DNA of 64,000 nt from Saccharopolyspora gregorii (GTDB lineage Bacteria > Actinomycetota > Actinomycetes > Mycobacteriales > Pseudonocardiaceae): assembly GCF_024734405.1 (NCBI RefSeq), contig NZ_CP059556.1, positions 4,402,001 to 4,466,000 of the forward strand, read 5' to 3'. The notes under the pieces are model-generated. The model was not told the DNA's origin. It ran no database searches and saw nothing but the letters and a program-made list of their open reading frames with translations. The position numbers were made by a program, and so were the translations under genes. Positions 57,050 through 64,000 of the stretch are shown here, in pieces. Each line of letters begins with the position of its first letter. Position 1 is the first letter of the stretch.

Positions 57050-59119
57050 ATGGGCAGCAAGCAGAACGCTCCGGGGGTGCAGGCGGCGCCCGCCCCCACC
57101 GATCCGAGCGGGATCCGCAACGTGGTCCTGGTGGGGCCGTCCGCGGCGGGCAAGACGACGCTGGTGGAGGCACTGCTGGCGACGACCGGCACCATCCCGC
57201 GCTCCGGTTCGGTGGTGGACGGGACCACCGTGTGCGACCACGACAGCGCGGCCGTCGAGCAGCAGCGCTCGGTGGCGCTGTCGGTGGCGCCGCTGGACCA
57301 CGACGGGCACAAGATCAACCTGATCGACACCCCCGGCTACGCCGATTTCGTCGGGGAGCTGCGCGCGGGCCTGCGGGCGGCGGACGCGGCCCTGTTCGTG
57401 GTGTCCGCCGAAGAGGGCGTGGACGCGGCGACCCGCGCCATCTGGCAGGAGTGCGCCCGGGTGCGGATGCCGCGCGCGGTGGTGCTGTCCCGGCTGGACC
57501 AGCACCGGGCCGATCCGGCCACCGCGCTGGAGTCCTGCCGGGAAGCGTTCGGGGCCGGGGTGCTGCCGCTGCACCTGCCGCTGCGCGGGCCCGACGGCGG
57601 CACCACCGGCCTGGCCGGGGTGCTCACCGGCACCGTCTCGGGCACCGGCGCGGCGCGGGACTGCGAGCGGGAACGGGCCGAGCTGATCGAGGCGATCATC
57701 GCCGAGAGCGAGGACGAGTCGCTGATGGACCGCTACGTCGCGGGCGAGCGCATCGAGGAGCCGGTGCTGATCCGCGACCTGGAGACGGCGGTCGCGCGCG
57801 GCGGCCTGCACCCGGTGCTTCCGGTGTGCGCGGCCACCGAGCTGGGCCTGCCCGAGCTGCTGGACGGCGTGGTGCGCGGTTTCCCGTCCCCGCTGGAGCA
57901 TCCCTCGGTGCAGGTCACTGACCCGCACGGCGGGAACCCGCGGGAGCTGCCCGCCGATCCGGCGGGCCCGCTGGTCGCGGAGGTCGTGCACACCTCGGTG
58001 GACTCCTACGTGGGCCGGGTGTCGCTGGCCAGGGTGTTCTCCGGGACGGTGCTGCCGGAGCGGGCGGTGCACGTGTCCGGGCACGGCATGGCCGAGCGCG
58101 GGCACCCGGACCACGACGAGGACGAGCGGGTCGCGCACCTGTACTCCCCGCTCGGCTCGGGGCTGCGCGGGGTCCCGCGCTGCGTGGCCGGCGACCTGTG
58201 CGCGCTGACGAAGCTCGGTTCGGCCGAGACCGGCGACACCCTGTCCGACCCGGGGAGCCCGCTGCTGCTGTCGCCGTGGCCGATGCCGGATCCGCTGCTG
58301 CCGGTCGCGGTCGTCGCGCGCACCCGCAGCGACGAGGACGCGTTGGCGCGGAACCTGAACCGGCTGGTCGCCGCCGATCCGAGCCTGCGGTTGCAGCGGG
58401 ACGGCGAGACGCACCAGCTGGTGCTGTGGTGCACCGGCGAGGCGCACGCCGACGTCGTGCTGCAACGCCTCCGCGACGGCGGCGCGGAGATCGACACCGA
58501 GCCGCTGCGGGTACCGCTGCGCCAGACGTTCCGGCAGGCGGCGAAGGGCCACGGCAGCCACAAGAAGCAGTCCGGCGGGCACGGCCAGTTCGCGGTGTGC
58601 GACATCGAGGTGGAGCCCGCACCGCGCGGTTCCGGCATCGAGTTCGCCGACCGGGTGGTGGGCGGCGCGATCCCGAAGCAGTTCATCGCCAGCGTCGAGA
58701 AGGGCGTCCGGGCGCAGGTGGAGCGCGGCCTGGAGGACGGCCTGCCGCTGGTGGACCTGAAGGTGACGCTGGTGGACGGCAAGGCGCACAGCGTCGACTC
58801 CTCGGACGCCGCCTTCCAGACCGCGGGCGCCCTGGCGCTGCGCGGCGCCGCCGAGCAGGCCGGGCTGGTCACGCTGGAACCGGTGGACGCTGTCGCGGTG
58901 TCCATCCCGGACGAGCACCTCGGCGTGATCCTCGGGGACCTGTCCAGCCGCCGCGGCAAGGTCGTCGGCACCGAGCCGGAGGACACCGGCTGGACGGTGG
59001 TGCGCGCGCACGTCCCGGCCAGCGAACTCGCCCGCTATTCGATCAACGTGCGCTCGCTGAGCTCGGGCAGCGCCACCTTCACCCGACGCTTCGAGCGCTA
59101 CGACCCGATGCCCACCTGA
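57050..59119 (+). CDS. FusA2-like elongation factor G paralogue
   Basis: Translational GTPase of 689 aa resembling mycobacterial FusA2. G1 is GPSAAGKTT (P-loop, about residue 29), G3 is DTPGYADF, and the G4 base-specificity motif, normally NKxD, reads SRLD. Later EF-G domains are present, including domain IV HGQFAVCDIEVEP and the C-terminal SSRRGKVVGTEPE. Function of FusA2 is unclear; it is not the main EF-G, which sits with rpsL. ATG 57050 has GAGGGG upstream. It points away from pdxS. Confidence 0.87.
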   Translation: MGSKQNAPGVQAAPAPTDPSGIRNVVLVGPSAAGKTTLVEALLATTGTIPRSGSVVDGTTVCDHDSAAVEQQRSVALSVAPLDHDGHKINLIDTPGYADFVGELRAGLRAADAALFVVSAEEGVDAATRAIWQECARVRMPRAVVLSRLDQHRADPATALESCREAFGAGVLPLHLPLRGPDGGTTGLAGVLTGTVSGTGAARDCERERAELIEAIIAESEDESLMDRYVAGERIEEPVLIRDLETAVARGGLHPVLPVCAATELGLPELLDGVVRGFPSPLEHPSVQVTDPHGGNPRELPADPAGPLVAEVVHTSVDSYVGRVSLARVFSGTVLPERAVHVSGHGMAERGHPDHDEDERVAHLYSPLGSGLRGVPRCVAGDLCALTKLGSAETGDTLSDPGSPLLLSPWPMPDPLLPVAVVARTRSDEDALARNLNRLVAADPSLRLQRDGETHQLVLWCTGEAHADVVLQRLRDGGAEIDTEPLRVPLRQTFRQAAKGHGSHKKQSGGHGQFAVCDIEVEPAPRGSGIEFADRVVGGAIPKQFIASVEKGVRAQVERGLEDGLPLVDLKVTLVDGKAHSVDSSDAAFQTAGALALRGAAEQAGLVTLEPVDAVAVSIPDEHLGVILGDLSSRRGKVVGTEPEDTGWTVVRAHVPASELARYSINVRSLSSGSATFTRRFERYDPMPT

Positions 59120-59122
59120 CTC

Positions 59123-59140
59123 CCGGTTTCCCGGAACCGG
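59123..59140 (+). terminator. Weak hairpin after the FusA2 gene
   Basis: CCGGTT (59123-59128) and AACCGG (59135-59140) with a six-base loop directly after the stop; short stem, low certainty. Confidence 0.35.
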
Positions 59141-59183
59141 CGCGACGAGCCGGTGGAGCCCGAGCCGGTTCAGCGGTGCCGGT

Positions 59184-59597
59184 TCAGCCGGCCGCGGGTT
59201 CCGGGTCGAGCTCGCCGTCGTCCTCGACCGGGGCCGGTTCGGTGCGGTCGGCGGCGGGCTGGACGTTGAGCTGGGTCTGCGGGTTGCGGACGTAGGCGGC
59301 GGCCTGCTCCGGGGTGAGGTGGTCGGCGATCAGGCCCCACGGGACCTTGCCGCCGGAGGACGGGTAGCGCATCCACACCGCGTACTCGTCGGCCTCGGTG
59401 ATCGGGTGCGTGACCGGCGGGACCGGGTCGGCGGCGGACTCGGCTTCGGCCGCCTCGACGTCCCAGGCGGCGGTCTTTCGGAAGATCTCCACGGTTTCGG
59501 CGGGAACCGCCGACGCGAGCGGGAACCAGTCGAACTGCCCGCTCGCCCATGCCCGGATGCGGACGTCGTAGACCGCGTCGTCCGTCGAAGCCACCAC
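59184..59597 (-). CDS. Hypothetical protein
   Basis: A soluble, acidic 137-aa protein with Trp-rich blocks (WASGQFDWFPLASAV, AAWDVEAAEAE, VWMRYPSSGGKVPWG) and a disordered C terminus. GTG start with GGAGG six bases upstream gives good support for expression. No family recognised. It converges on FusA2 and lies beside the DUF397/DUF5753 pair. Confidence 0.6.
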   Translation of the reverse strand: MVASTDDAVYDVRIRAWASGQFDWFPLASAVPAETVEIFRKTAAWDVEAAEAESAADPVPPVTHPITEADEYAVWMRYPSSGGKVPWGLIADHLTPEQAAAYVRNPQTQLNVQPAADRTEPAPVEDDGELDPEPAAG

Positions 59598-59680
59598 GCC
59601 GCACCTCCGCTTGATCGAGCACTCGCGGCGAGCAGCCTAACCAGCGGCACCGACGGTTCCCGCACCCGCGTCGGCGCCCC

Positions 59681-59884
59681 TCACAGACCCCGCACGAACG
59701 CGGCCCACGCCGAGCGCCCGAACAGCAGCGCGGGGCCGTCGGGGTCCTTCGAGTCCCGAACGCCGACGGCGGACCGAACCGAGGCCAGTTCAACGCACGC
59801 GCCACCGCCCTGACCGCTGTAGCTGCTCTTCCGCCAGACCACGCCACCCAAGTTCGATGCGGCCGGAAGGTGCCACGATGTCAT
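59681..59884 (-). CDS. DUF397 domain protein
   Basis: A 67-aa protein with the DUF397 pattern VVWRKSSYSGQGGGACVELA, VGVRDSKDPDGPALLF and WAAFVRGL. Such proteins are almost always paired with DUF5753/Scr1-type helix-turn-helix regulators; some act as partners or antagonists in actinobacterial development. The ATG overlaps the upstream regulator stop by four bases, so it is coupled to it. Confidence 0.88.
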   Translation of the reverse strand: MTSWHLPAASNLGGVVWRKSSYSGQGGGACVELASVRSAVGVRDSKDPDGPALLFGRSAWAAFVRGL

Positions 59885-60600
59885 GCGAAGTCCTTTGCCA
59901 GTCTCCGTAAGAACGCTTCGGTCTCGCTGATCGACAACGCCTTCATTGTCAGCTCGTCGAACACATGGCGGAAGACCTCCACGACATCAGGTTCTTCGAG
60001 GCAACTACCGCCCGACTGGTTCTCCACGTAAACGACTCCGGGGTCATCGGCGTTCGCGAAGTCAACCAGGTGAAACGAGCCGAGCTGCCCTCGATGAGGA
60101 CCGCCACCCAAAGCCATGACCTGCAAGGTCACCTGCGGAGTCGTGCAGAGTTTCGCCAGTTCCTCGACTTGCTCGAACATCACTTCCGGGGAACCGACCT
60201 CCCGGCGGAGCGCCGACTCATCGATGATCGCGTGCAGGGCCAGCCGCTCACCGTCCCTGGCCAACACGTCTCTTCGCCTCAGTCGCGCCTCTGCCTGCTT
60301 CTCCAGATGAGATTTGGGGGCTGACGAGCCATCCCGCAGCACCGCGTCCGCGTACCCCCGCGTCTGCAAGATCCCCGGGACGAAGCCGAGGTCCCACTCG
60401 CGGATCTCGCTCGCGCCCCATTCGAGGCCGACGTAGAGGGAGAACCACTCGGGGATGGCCTGGTTCCCGTCCCACCAGCCCTTCTGCTCAGCGACCTCGG
60501 CCAGCCGGAGGTACCAGTCGATCCGCTCGGCCGGGACGCCGAGGAACGGGAGCATGATCTCCAGGTCCGGTCCGCTGATCGCGTTCCGCATGCTCTCCAT
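59881..60600 (-). CDS. DUF5753 (Scr1-type) regulator, helix-turn-helix removed by frameshift
   Basis: The open frame from ATG 60600 gives 239 aa with a complete DUF5753 domain (LRLAEVAEQKGWWD, GLEWGASEIREWDLGFVPGILQT, GYADAVLR and the C-terminal LGSFHLVDF, VVYVENQSGGS). Full-length relatives carry 60-80 more N-terminal residues with a helix-turn-helix. Here the frame above ATG 60600 still reads ARLRCGQGKIAH, the end of such a domain, but has no start codon before a TGA near 60694. The missing helix (LRARDIAAR) is in the other frame, because of the 16-bp duplication at 60616-60647. It may therefore be a non-binding remnant, or translated by another route. Confidence 0.7.
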   Translation of the reverse strand: MESMRNAISGPDLEIMLPFLGVPAERIDWYLRLAEVAEQKGWWDGNQAIPEWFSLYVGLEWGASEIREWDLGFVPGILQTRGYADAVLRDGSSAPKSHLEKQAEARLRRRDVLARDGERLALHAIIDESALRREVGSPEVMFEQVEELAKLCTTPQVTLQVMALGGGPHRGQLGSFHLVDFANADDPGVVYVENQSGGSCLEEPDVVEVFRHVFDELTMKALSISETEAFLRRLAKDFA

Positions 60601-60615
60601 GTGCGCGATCTTGCC

Positions 60616-60655
60616 CTGGCCGCAGCGGAGCCTGGCCGCAGCGGAGCCTGGCCGC
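60616..60655. repeat. 16-bp tandem duplication disrupting the regulator's helix-turn-helix
   Basis: CTGGCCGCAGCGGAGC occurs at 60616-60631 and again at 60632-60647, followed by its first eight bases (60648-60655). Sixteen is not a multiple of three. Deleting one copy fuses LRARDIAARLRCGQ to GKIAHMESMRN in one frame, as expected for this family. The flanking eight-base homology could have caused slippage. Confidence 0.85.
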
Positions 60656-60740
60656 GATGTCGCGCGCCCGCAACTGAGCCAGGCCCCACGCGGTCAGGCA
60701 GCCGCGCCAGACGGCGGGCTGTTCGTCGCCGGGGAGCTCG

Positions 60741-61358
60741 CTACGAAGAGCTCGTGCCCGCCTGAGCGGAGCGGGCCGCCGCGCGCAGGCGCTGCAGGAC
60801 GGTGAGCGCGGAGAGCACCACGAGCAGCCACACCGCCACGTCCAGCACGTAGGGCACGCCCAGTCCGTGCAGCCCGGTGCCGACCAGCACGAGCACGAAC
60901 CGCTCGGCCCGTTCGGCGAGACCGCCGTCGGCGCTGAGCCCGTTGGCCTCGGCGCGGGCCTTCACGTACGAGGTGACCTGCGCGCCCACCAGGCACAGCA
61001 GCAACCCGGCGCCGAGCGGCCGGTCCCCGGCCACGACCAGCGCCCACCACACCAGCGCCCCGAACAGGGCGCCGTCGGCGATGCGGTCGCAGCCGGCGTC
61101 GAGCACGCCGCCGAACGTGGAGGACCCGCCGCCCGCGCGGGCCATCGCCCCGTCGAGCACGTCGAACAGCAGGAACACGGTGACCACGACGGTGCCGGTG
61201 AACAGCTCGCCACGGGGGAAGAACCACAGCGCGGAGGCGACGCTGGCGACCGTGCCGATGACGGTGACGGCGTTCGGTGTGAGCCCCGCCCGGACCAGCG
61301 CTGCGCCGATCGGGTGCGTCCAGCGGGAGATCGAAGCCCGCGCGAAGATGTTGAGCAT
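60741..61358 (-). CDS. pgsA: CDP-alcohol phosphatidyltransferase, phosphatidylinositol-phosphate synthase-like
   Basis: Membrane enzyme of 205 aa joining CDP-diacylglycerol to (phospho)inositol, as in Rv2612c. The full signature D-xx-DG-xx-AR-x8-G-xxx-D-xxx-D is present from DVLDGAMARAGGG to DAGCDRIAD (about residues 66-90), and the N terminus IFARASISRWTHPIG matches the actinobacterial type. Five or six membrane segments. ATG 61358 fits family length; the frame extends to 61535. The PIM genes patA and pimA that usually follow are absent here. Confidence 0.88.
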   Translation of the reverse strand: MLNIFARASISRWTHPIGAALVRAGLTPNAVTVIGTVASVASALWFFPRGELFTGTVVVTVFLLFDVLDGAMARAGGGSSTFGGVLDAGCDRIADGALFGALVWWALVVAGDRPLGAGLLLCLVGAQVTSYVKARAEANGLSADGGLAERAERFVLVLVGTGLHGLGVPYVLDVAVWLLVVLSALTVLQRLRAAARSAQAGTSSS

Positions 61359-61491
61359 CGCCTGTTCCGCCAGCCGCCTAGCGCACCGAATCCACGGTGC
61401 TCGTTCACCTGGCAGCGTATCCGTAGCCGAGGCGCTGATCGGTCGGCAGGCGAGCCGCCACACCGCGGTGAACTCGGTCACAGACGGAATG

Positions 61492-61505
61492 GTTGAAAGT
61501 TCAAC
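61492..61505. promoter_or_regulatory. Perfect palindrome GTTGAA-AG-TTCAAC before yceI
   Basis: A six-base inverted repeat with two-base spacer, 51 bases before the YceI start; it looks like an operator, of the TTGAA-nn-TTCAA type common for MarR-family regulators. No regulator gene is adjacent. Confidence 0.5.
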
Positions 61506-61555
61506 ACCGTTGACGGGACAGCAAGACCCCCGCACCAGCGTTCAGGAGAAGGCCA

Positions 61556-62098
61556 ATGAGCACTGCCACCACGATCCCCGGTTACGTCGTCGGCACCTGG
61601 GACATCGACAGCGTGCACTCCGACATCGAGTTCACCCTGCGCCACCTGGGCGTCGGGCGCTCCCGCGGCCGCTTCGACGGCTTCAGCGGCGAGATCGTGA
61701 CCGCCGAGAACCCGCTGGACTCCTCGGTGACCGCGGACATCGACCCGGCCACGATCAACACCGGCAACGGCGACCGGGACGCGCACGTGCGCAACAGCGA
61801 CTTCCTCGACGTCGAGAAGTTCCCGAAGGCGGGCTTCCGCTCCACCGGCATCCGCCAGGACGGCAGCGACTACGTCATCGACGGCGAGTTCACCCTGCAC
61901 GGCGTGACCAAGCCGGTGTCGCTGGCGGCCGAGCTCGGCGGCTTCACCGACAACGGCCAGGGCGGCACCCTGCTCGGCATCTCCGCCTCCACCACGATCA
62001 ACCGCACCGACTTCGGCGTCGGCCCCGAGGGCGGCGCCATGCTGGGTGAGAAGGTCAAGATCACCCTGGAGATCGAGGCCAACCTCCGCGCCGAGTGA
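61556..62098 (+). CDS. YceI family protein
   Basis: Lipocalin-like beta-barrel protein of 180 aa, thought to bind isoprenoid or other lipophilic ligands. Family motifs: GTWDIDSVHSDIEFTLRHLGVG, DFLDVEKFPKAGFRST, GEFTLHGVTKPVSL and NRTDFGVG. No signal peptide, so it is likely cytoplasmic, as is usual in actinobacteria. Divergent from pgsA and convergent with the HIT gene. Confidence 0.92.
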   Translation: MSTATTIPGYVVGTWDIDSVHSDIEFTLRHLGVGRSRGRFDGFSGEIVTAENPLDSSVTADIDPATINTGNGDRDAHVRNSDFLDVEKFPKAGFRSTGIRQDGSDYVIDGEFTLHGVTKPVSLAAELGGFTDNGQGGTLLGISASTTINRTDFGVGPEGGAMLGEKVKITLEIEANLRAE

Positions 62099-62118
62099 TC
62101 ACCGCTCGAAGGCGACGA

Positions 62119-62147
62119 AAGGCCGAGGACGCGATGTCCTCGGCCTT
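62119..62147. terminator. Bidirectional terminator between yceI and the HIT gene
   Basis: AAGGCCGAGGAC (62119-62130) pairs perfectly with GTCCTCGGCCTT (62136-62147) around a five-base loop, 20 bases from both stops. Confidence 0.85.
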
Positions 62148-62165
62148 CGTCGTGTCCGGGGTCGG

Positions 62166-62729
62166 TCAGCCCGGCCATGCCTCCGCGAGGAGGCGGCGGG
62201 TGTCGCCGAGGAGCTGGGGCAGCACCTTCGTGTGGCCGATGACCGGCATGAAGTTCGCGTCCCCGCCCCAGCGCGGCACCACGTGCTGGTGCAGGTGCGC
62301 GGCGATGCCCGCGCCCGCCACCGGCCCCTGGTTGAGGCCGATGTTGAACCCGTGCGGCGCCGACACCTGGCGGATCACCCGCATCGCGCGCTTGGTGAAC
62401 GCCGCGACCGCCGTCGTCTCCTCGTCGGTGAGCTCCGTGTAGTCGGCGACGTGCCGGTACGGCAGCACCATCAGGTGCCCCGGGTTGTACGGGTACAGGT
62501 TGAGGATCGCGAAGACCAGCTCGTCGCGGGCCACGATCAGCGTGTCCTCGTCCGGCAGGCCCGACTCCAGCAACCGGCAGAACGGGCAGCCCTCGCTGGC
62601 CTCGCCCTCCGGCTTGTTCTCGCCCTGGATGTAGGCCATCCGGTGCGGGGTCCACAGCCGTTGCAGCGCGTCCGGCACGCCGGTGCCGCGCTGCTCCGAG
62701 AACTGGACCCCGCTGTCGTCGGAGGTCAC
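62166..62729 (-). CDS. HIT family hydrolase (AP4A phosphorylase-like)
   Basis: Histidine-triad nucleotide-binding protein of 187 aa. The triad is [10 protein letters not shown] (about residues 143-152), CPFCRLLE and [17 protein letters not shown] are the actinobacterial HIT signatures. Rv2613c, in the same position, is an AP4A phosphorylase; here this is inferred. GTG start overlaps the thrS stop by four bases. Confidence 0.92.
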   Translation of the reverse strand: MTSDDSGVQFSEQRGTGVPDALQRLWTPHRMAYIQGENKPEGEASEGCPFCRLLESGLPDEDTLIVARDELVFAILNLYPYNPGHLMVLPYRHVADYTELTDEETTAVAAFTKRAMRVIRQVSAPHGFNIGLNQGPVAGAGIAAHLHQHVVPRWGGDANFMPVIGHTKVLPQLLGDTRRLLAEAWPG

Positions 62730-64000
62730 GCCGACTCCGCCCCGGCCGCCAGCTCCCGCTGGAAGACCTCCGCGGTCGGCGAGGTGTTCTCGCGGCGCTC
62801 CACCCAGCGGCCGATCGCGGCCACCGCCTCCGCCACCGGCACCCCGTTGATCTGGGTGCCGTCGCGGAACCGGAACGACACCGCGCCGGCCTCCACGTCC
62901 TTGCCGCCGGCCAGCAGCAGGAACGGCACCTTCTGCGTGGTGTGGTTGCGGATCTTCTTCTGCATCCGGTCGTCGCCGTGGTCGACCTCGGCGCGAATCC
63001 CCCCGGCGCGCAACGACTTCACCACGCCGACGAGGTGGTCGGCGTGCTCGTCGGCGATCGGGATGCCCACCACCTGCACCGGGGACAGCCACGCCGGGAA
63101 CGCGCCCGCGTAGTGCTCGGTGAGCACGCCGAAGAACCGCTCGATCGACCCGAACAGCGCCCGGTGGATCTTGATGGGCCGCTGCTTGGCGCCGTCCTTG
63201 CCGGTGTACTCCAGGTCGAACCGCTCCGGCAGGTGGTAGTCCACCTGGATCGTCGACATCTGCCAGCTGCGGCCCAGCGCGTCCTTCGCCTGCACCGAGA
63301 TCTTCGGGCCGTAGAACGCGGCGCCGCCCGGGTCCGGCACCAGCTCCAGGCCGGAGGACTCGGCGGCCTCGCGCAGCGCCTCGGTGGCCACCCGCCAGCT
63401 CTCGTCGTCGCCGACGTACTTCTCGTCGTTGCGGGTGGACAGCTCCAGGTAGAAGTCCTCCAGGCCGTAGTCGCGCAGCAGGTCCAGCACGAACGACAGC
63501 AGCGACTTCAGCTCGTCCTGCAGCTGCTCCGGCATGCAGTAGATGTGCGCGTCGTCCTGCGTCATGCCGCGCACCCGGGTCAGGCCGTGCACCACGCCGG
63601 ACTTCTCGTACCGGTACACCGAGCCGAACTCGAACAGCCGCAGCGGCAGCTCCCGGTAGGAACGCCCGCGGGACCGGAAGATCAGGTTGTGGAACGGGCA
63701 GTTCATCGGCTTCAGGTAGTAGTCCTGGCCCGCCTTGCGCAGCACGCCGTTCTCGTCGCGCTCCTCGTCGAGGTGCATCGCCGGGAACATGCCGTCCTTG
63801 TACCAGTCGAGGTGCCCGGAGGTCTCGAACAAGGTGCCCTTGGTGATGTGCGGGGTGTTCACGAACTCGTAGTCCGCGGCCTCGTGGCGGCGGCGCGAGT
63901 AGTCCTCCAGCTCGCGGCGGATGATGCCGCCCTTCGGGTGGAACACCGGCAGCCCGGAGCCGACCTCCTCCGGGAACGAGAACAGGTCCAGCTCGGCGCC
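62726..64000 (-). CDS. thrS: Threonyl-tRNA synthetase (C-terminal part)
   Basis: Class II synthetase, cut by the right window edge; 425 codons are visible, starting inside the catalytic domain. The edge frame reads [23 protein letters not shown] into [19 protein letters not shown] in pieces. The zinc ligand cysteine is in [11 protein letters not shown], motif 2 in [13 protein letters not shown], motif 3 in [16 protein letters not shown], and an anticodon-binding domain ends the protein. Normal sequence without frameshift. Confidence 0.97.
   Translation of the reverse strand, partial: GAELDLFSFPEEVGSGLPVFHPKGGIIRRELEDYSRRRHEAADYEFVNTPHITKGTLFETSGHLDWYKDGMFPAMHLDEERDENGVLRKAGQDYYLKPMNCPFHNLIFRSRGRSYRELPLRLFEFGSVYRYEKSGVVHGLTRVRGMTQDDAHIYCMPEQLQDELKSLLSFVLDLLRDYGLEDFYLELSTRNDEKYVGDDESWRVATEALREAAESSGLELVPDPGGAAFYGPKISVQAKDALGRSWQMSTIQVDYHLPERFDLEYTGKDGAKQRPIKIHRALFGSIERFFGVLTEHYAGAFPAWLSPVQVVGIPIADEHADHLVGVVKSLRAGGIRAEVDHGDDRMQKKIRNHTTQKVPFLLLAGGKDVEAGAVSFRFRDGTQINGVPVAEAVAAIGRWVERRENTSPTAEVFQRELAAGAESA

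Overview
The window is a high-GC, GTG-start-rich stretch of an actinobacterial chromosome. The run pyr operon, bldD, nusB, efp, pepQ, aro cluster, aroE, mltG, ruvX, alaS, aspS, hisS, relA, apt, secFD-yajC, ruvBAC, yebC, pdxTS, pgsA, HIT protein, thrS is the conserved housekeeping order of Streptomyces and Mycobacterium. A BldD orthologue, a YibE/F protein and an Scr1-type (DUF5753)/DUF397 pair suggest Pseudonocardiaceae, perhaps Saccharopolyspora; the family-level guess is inference, while Actinomycetia is secure. No rRNA, tRNA, insertion sequence, phage or CRISPR was seen.

Layout. 1-5033 (minus): translationally coupled pyrR-pyrB-pyrC-membrane protein-carA-carB for UMP synthesis, behind a sigma70-like promoter and a leader hairpin that fits a PyrR-binding RNA overlapping the Shine-Dalgarno. 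5351-5839: divergent bldD. 5981-14131 (minus): nusB, efp, pepQ, a beta-propeller lipoprotein, aroQ-aroB-aroK-aroC and a prepilin peptidase. 14214-17734: an inserted PTS island (EIIA and EIIB on minus; DasR/HutC-type regulator, EIIC and HPr on plus) with a dre-like operator in the divergent gap. 17755-25865: secreted trypsin, aroE, mltG, ruvX, alaS, two small membrane proteins, a 2-hydroxyacid dehydrogenase. 25909-34037: rarA, a SulP transporter plus beta-carbonic anhydrase, a small exported protein, a phosphotransferase-fold protein, aspS. 34374-37373: a helix-turn-helix regulator, a gene-free repeat-rich stretch and a radical SAM protein. 37518-44277: a YibE/F protein with a (Gly-His)7 tract, hisS, a glyoxalase II-like hydrolase, ppiB and a cytochrome P450. 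44281-56849 (minus): relA, apt, secF, secD, yajC, ruvB, ruvA, ruvC, a DUF4262 protein, yebC, pdxT, pdxS. 57050-64000: a FusA2-like EF-G paralogue, accessory small genes, pgsA, a YceI protein, a HIT protein and the 3' part of thrS.

Most core genes share one or four bases at their junctions. Accessory genes sit at breaks in the core order: the PTS island between the prepilin peptidase and aroE, P450 between ppiB and relA, and fusA2/hypothetical/DUF397/DUF5753 between pdxS and pgsA, where many relatives keep the PIM genes patA and pimA. The most notable signals are regulatory (PyrR RNA loop, dre-like site, triple PdxR-like boxes, a repeated CCTAC-TTTA-GTAGG motif) and one fresh-looking lesion: a 16-bp tandem duplication that frameshifts the helix-turn-helix of the DUF5753 regulator. 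I found no clearly unprecedented multi-gene system.
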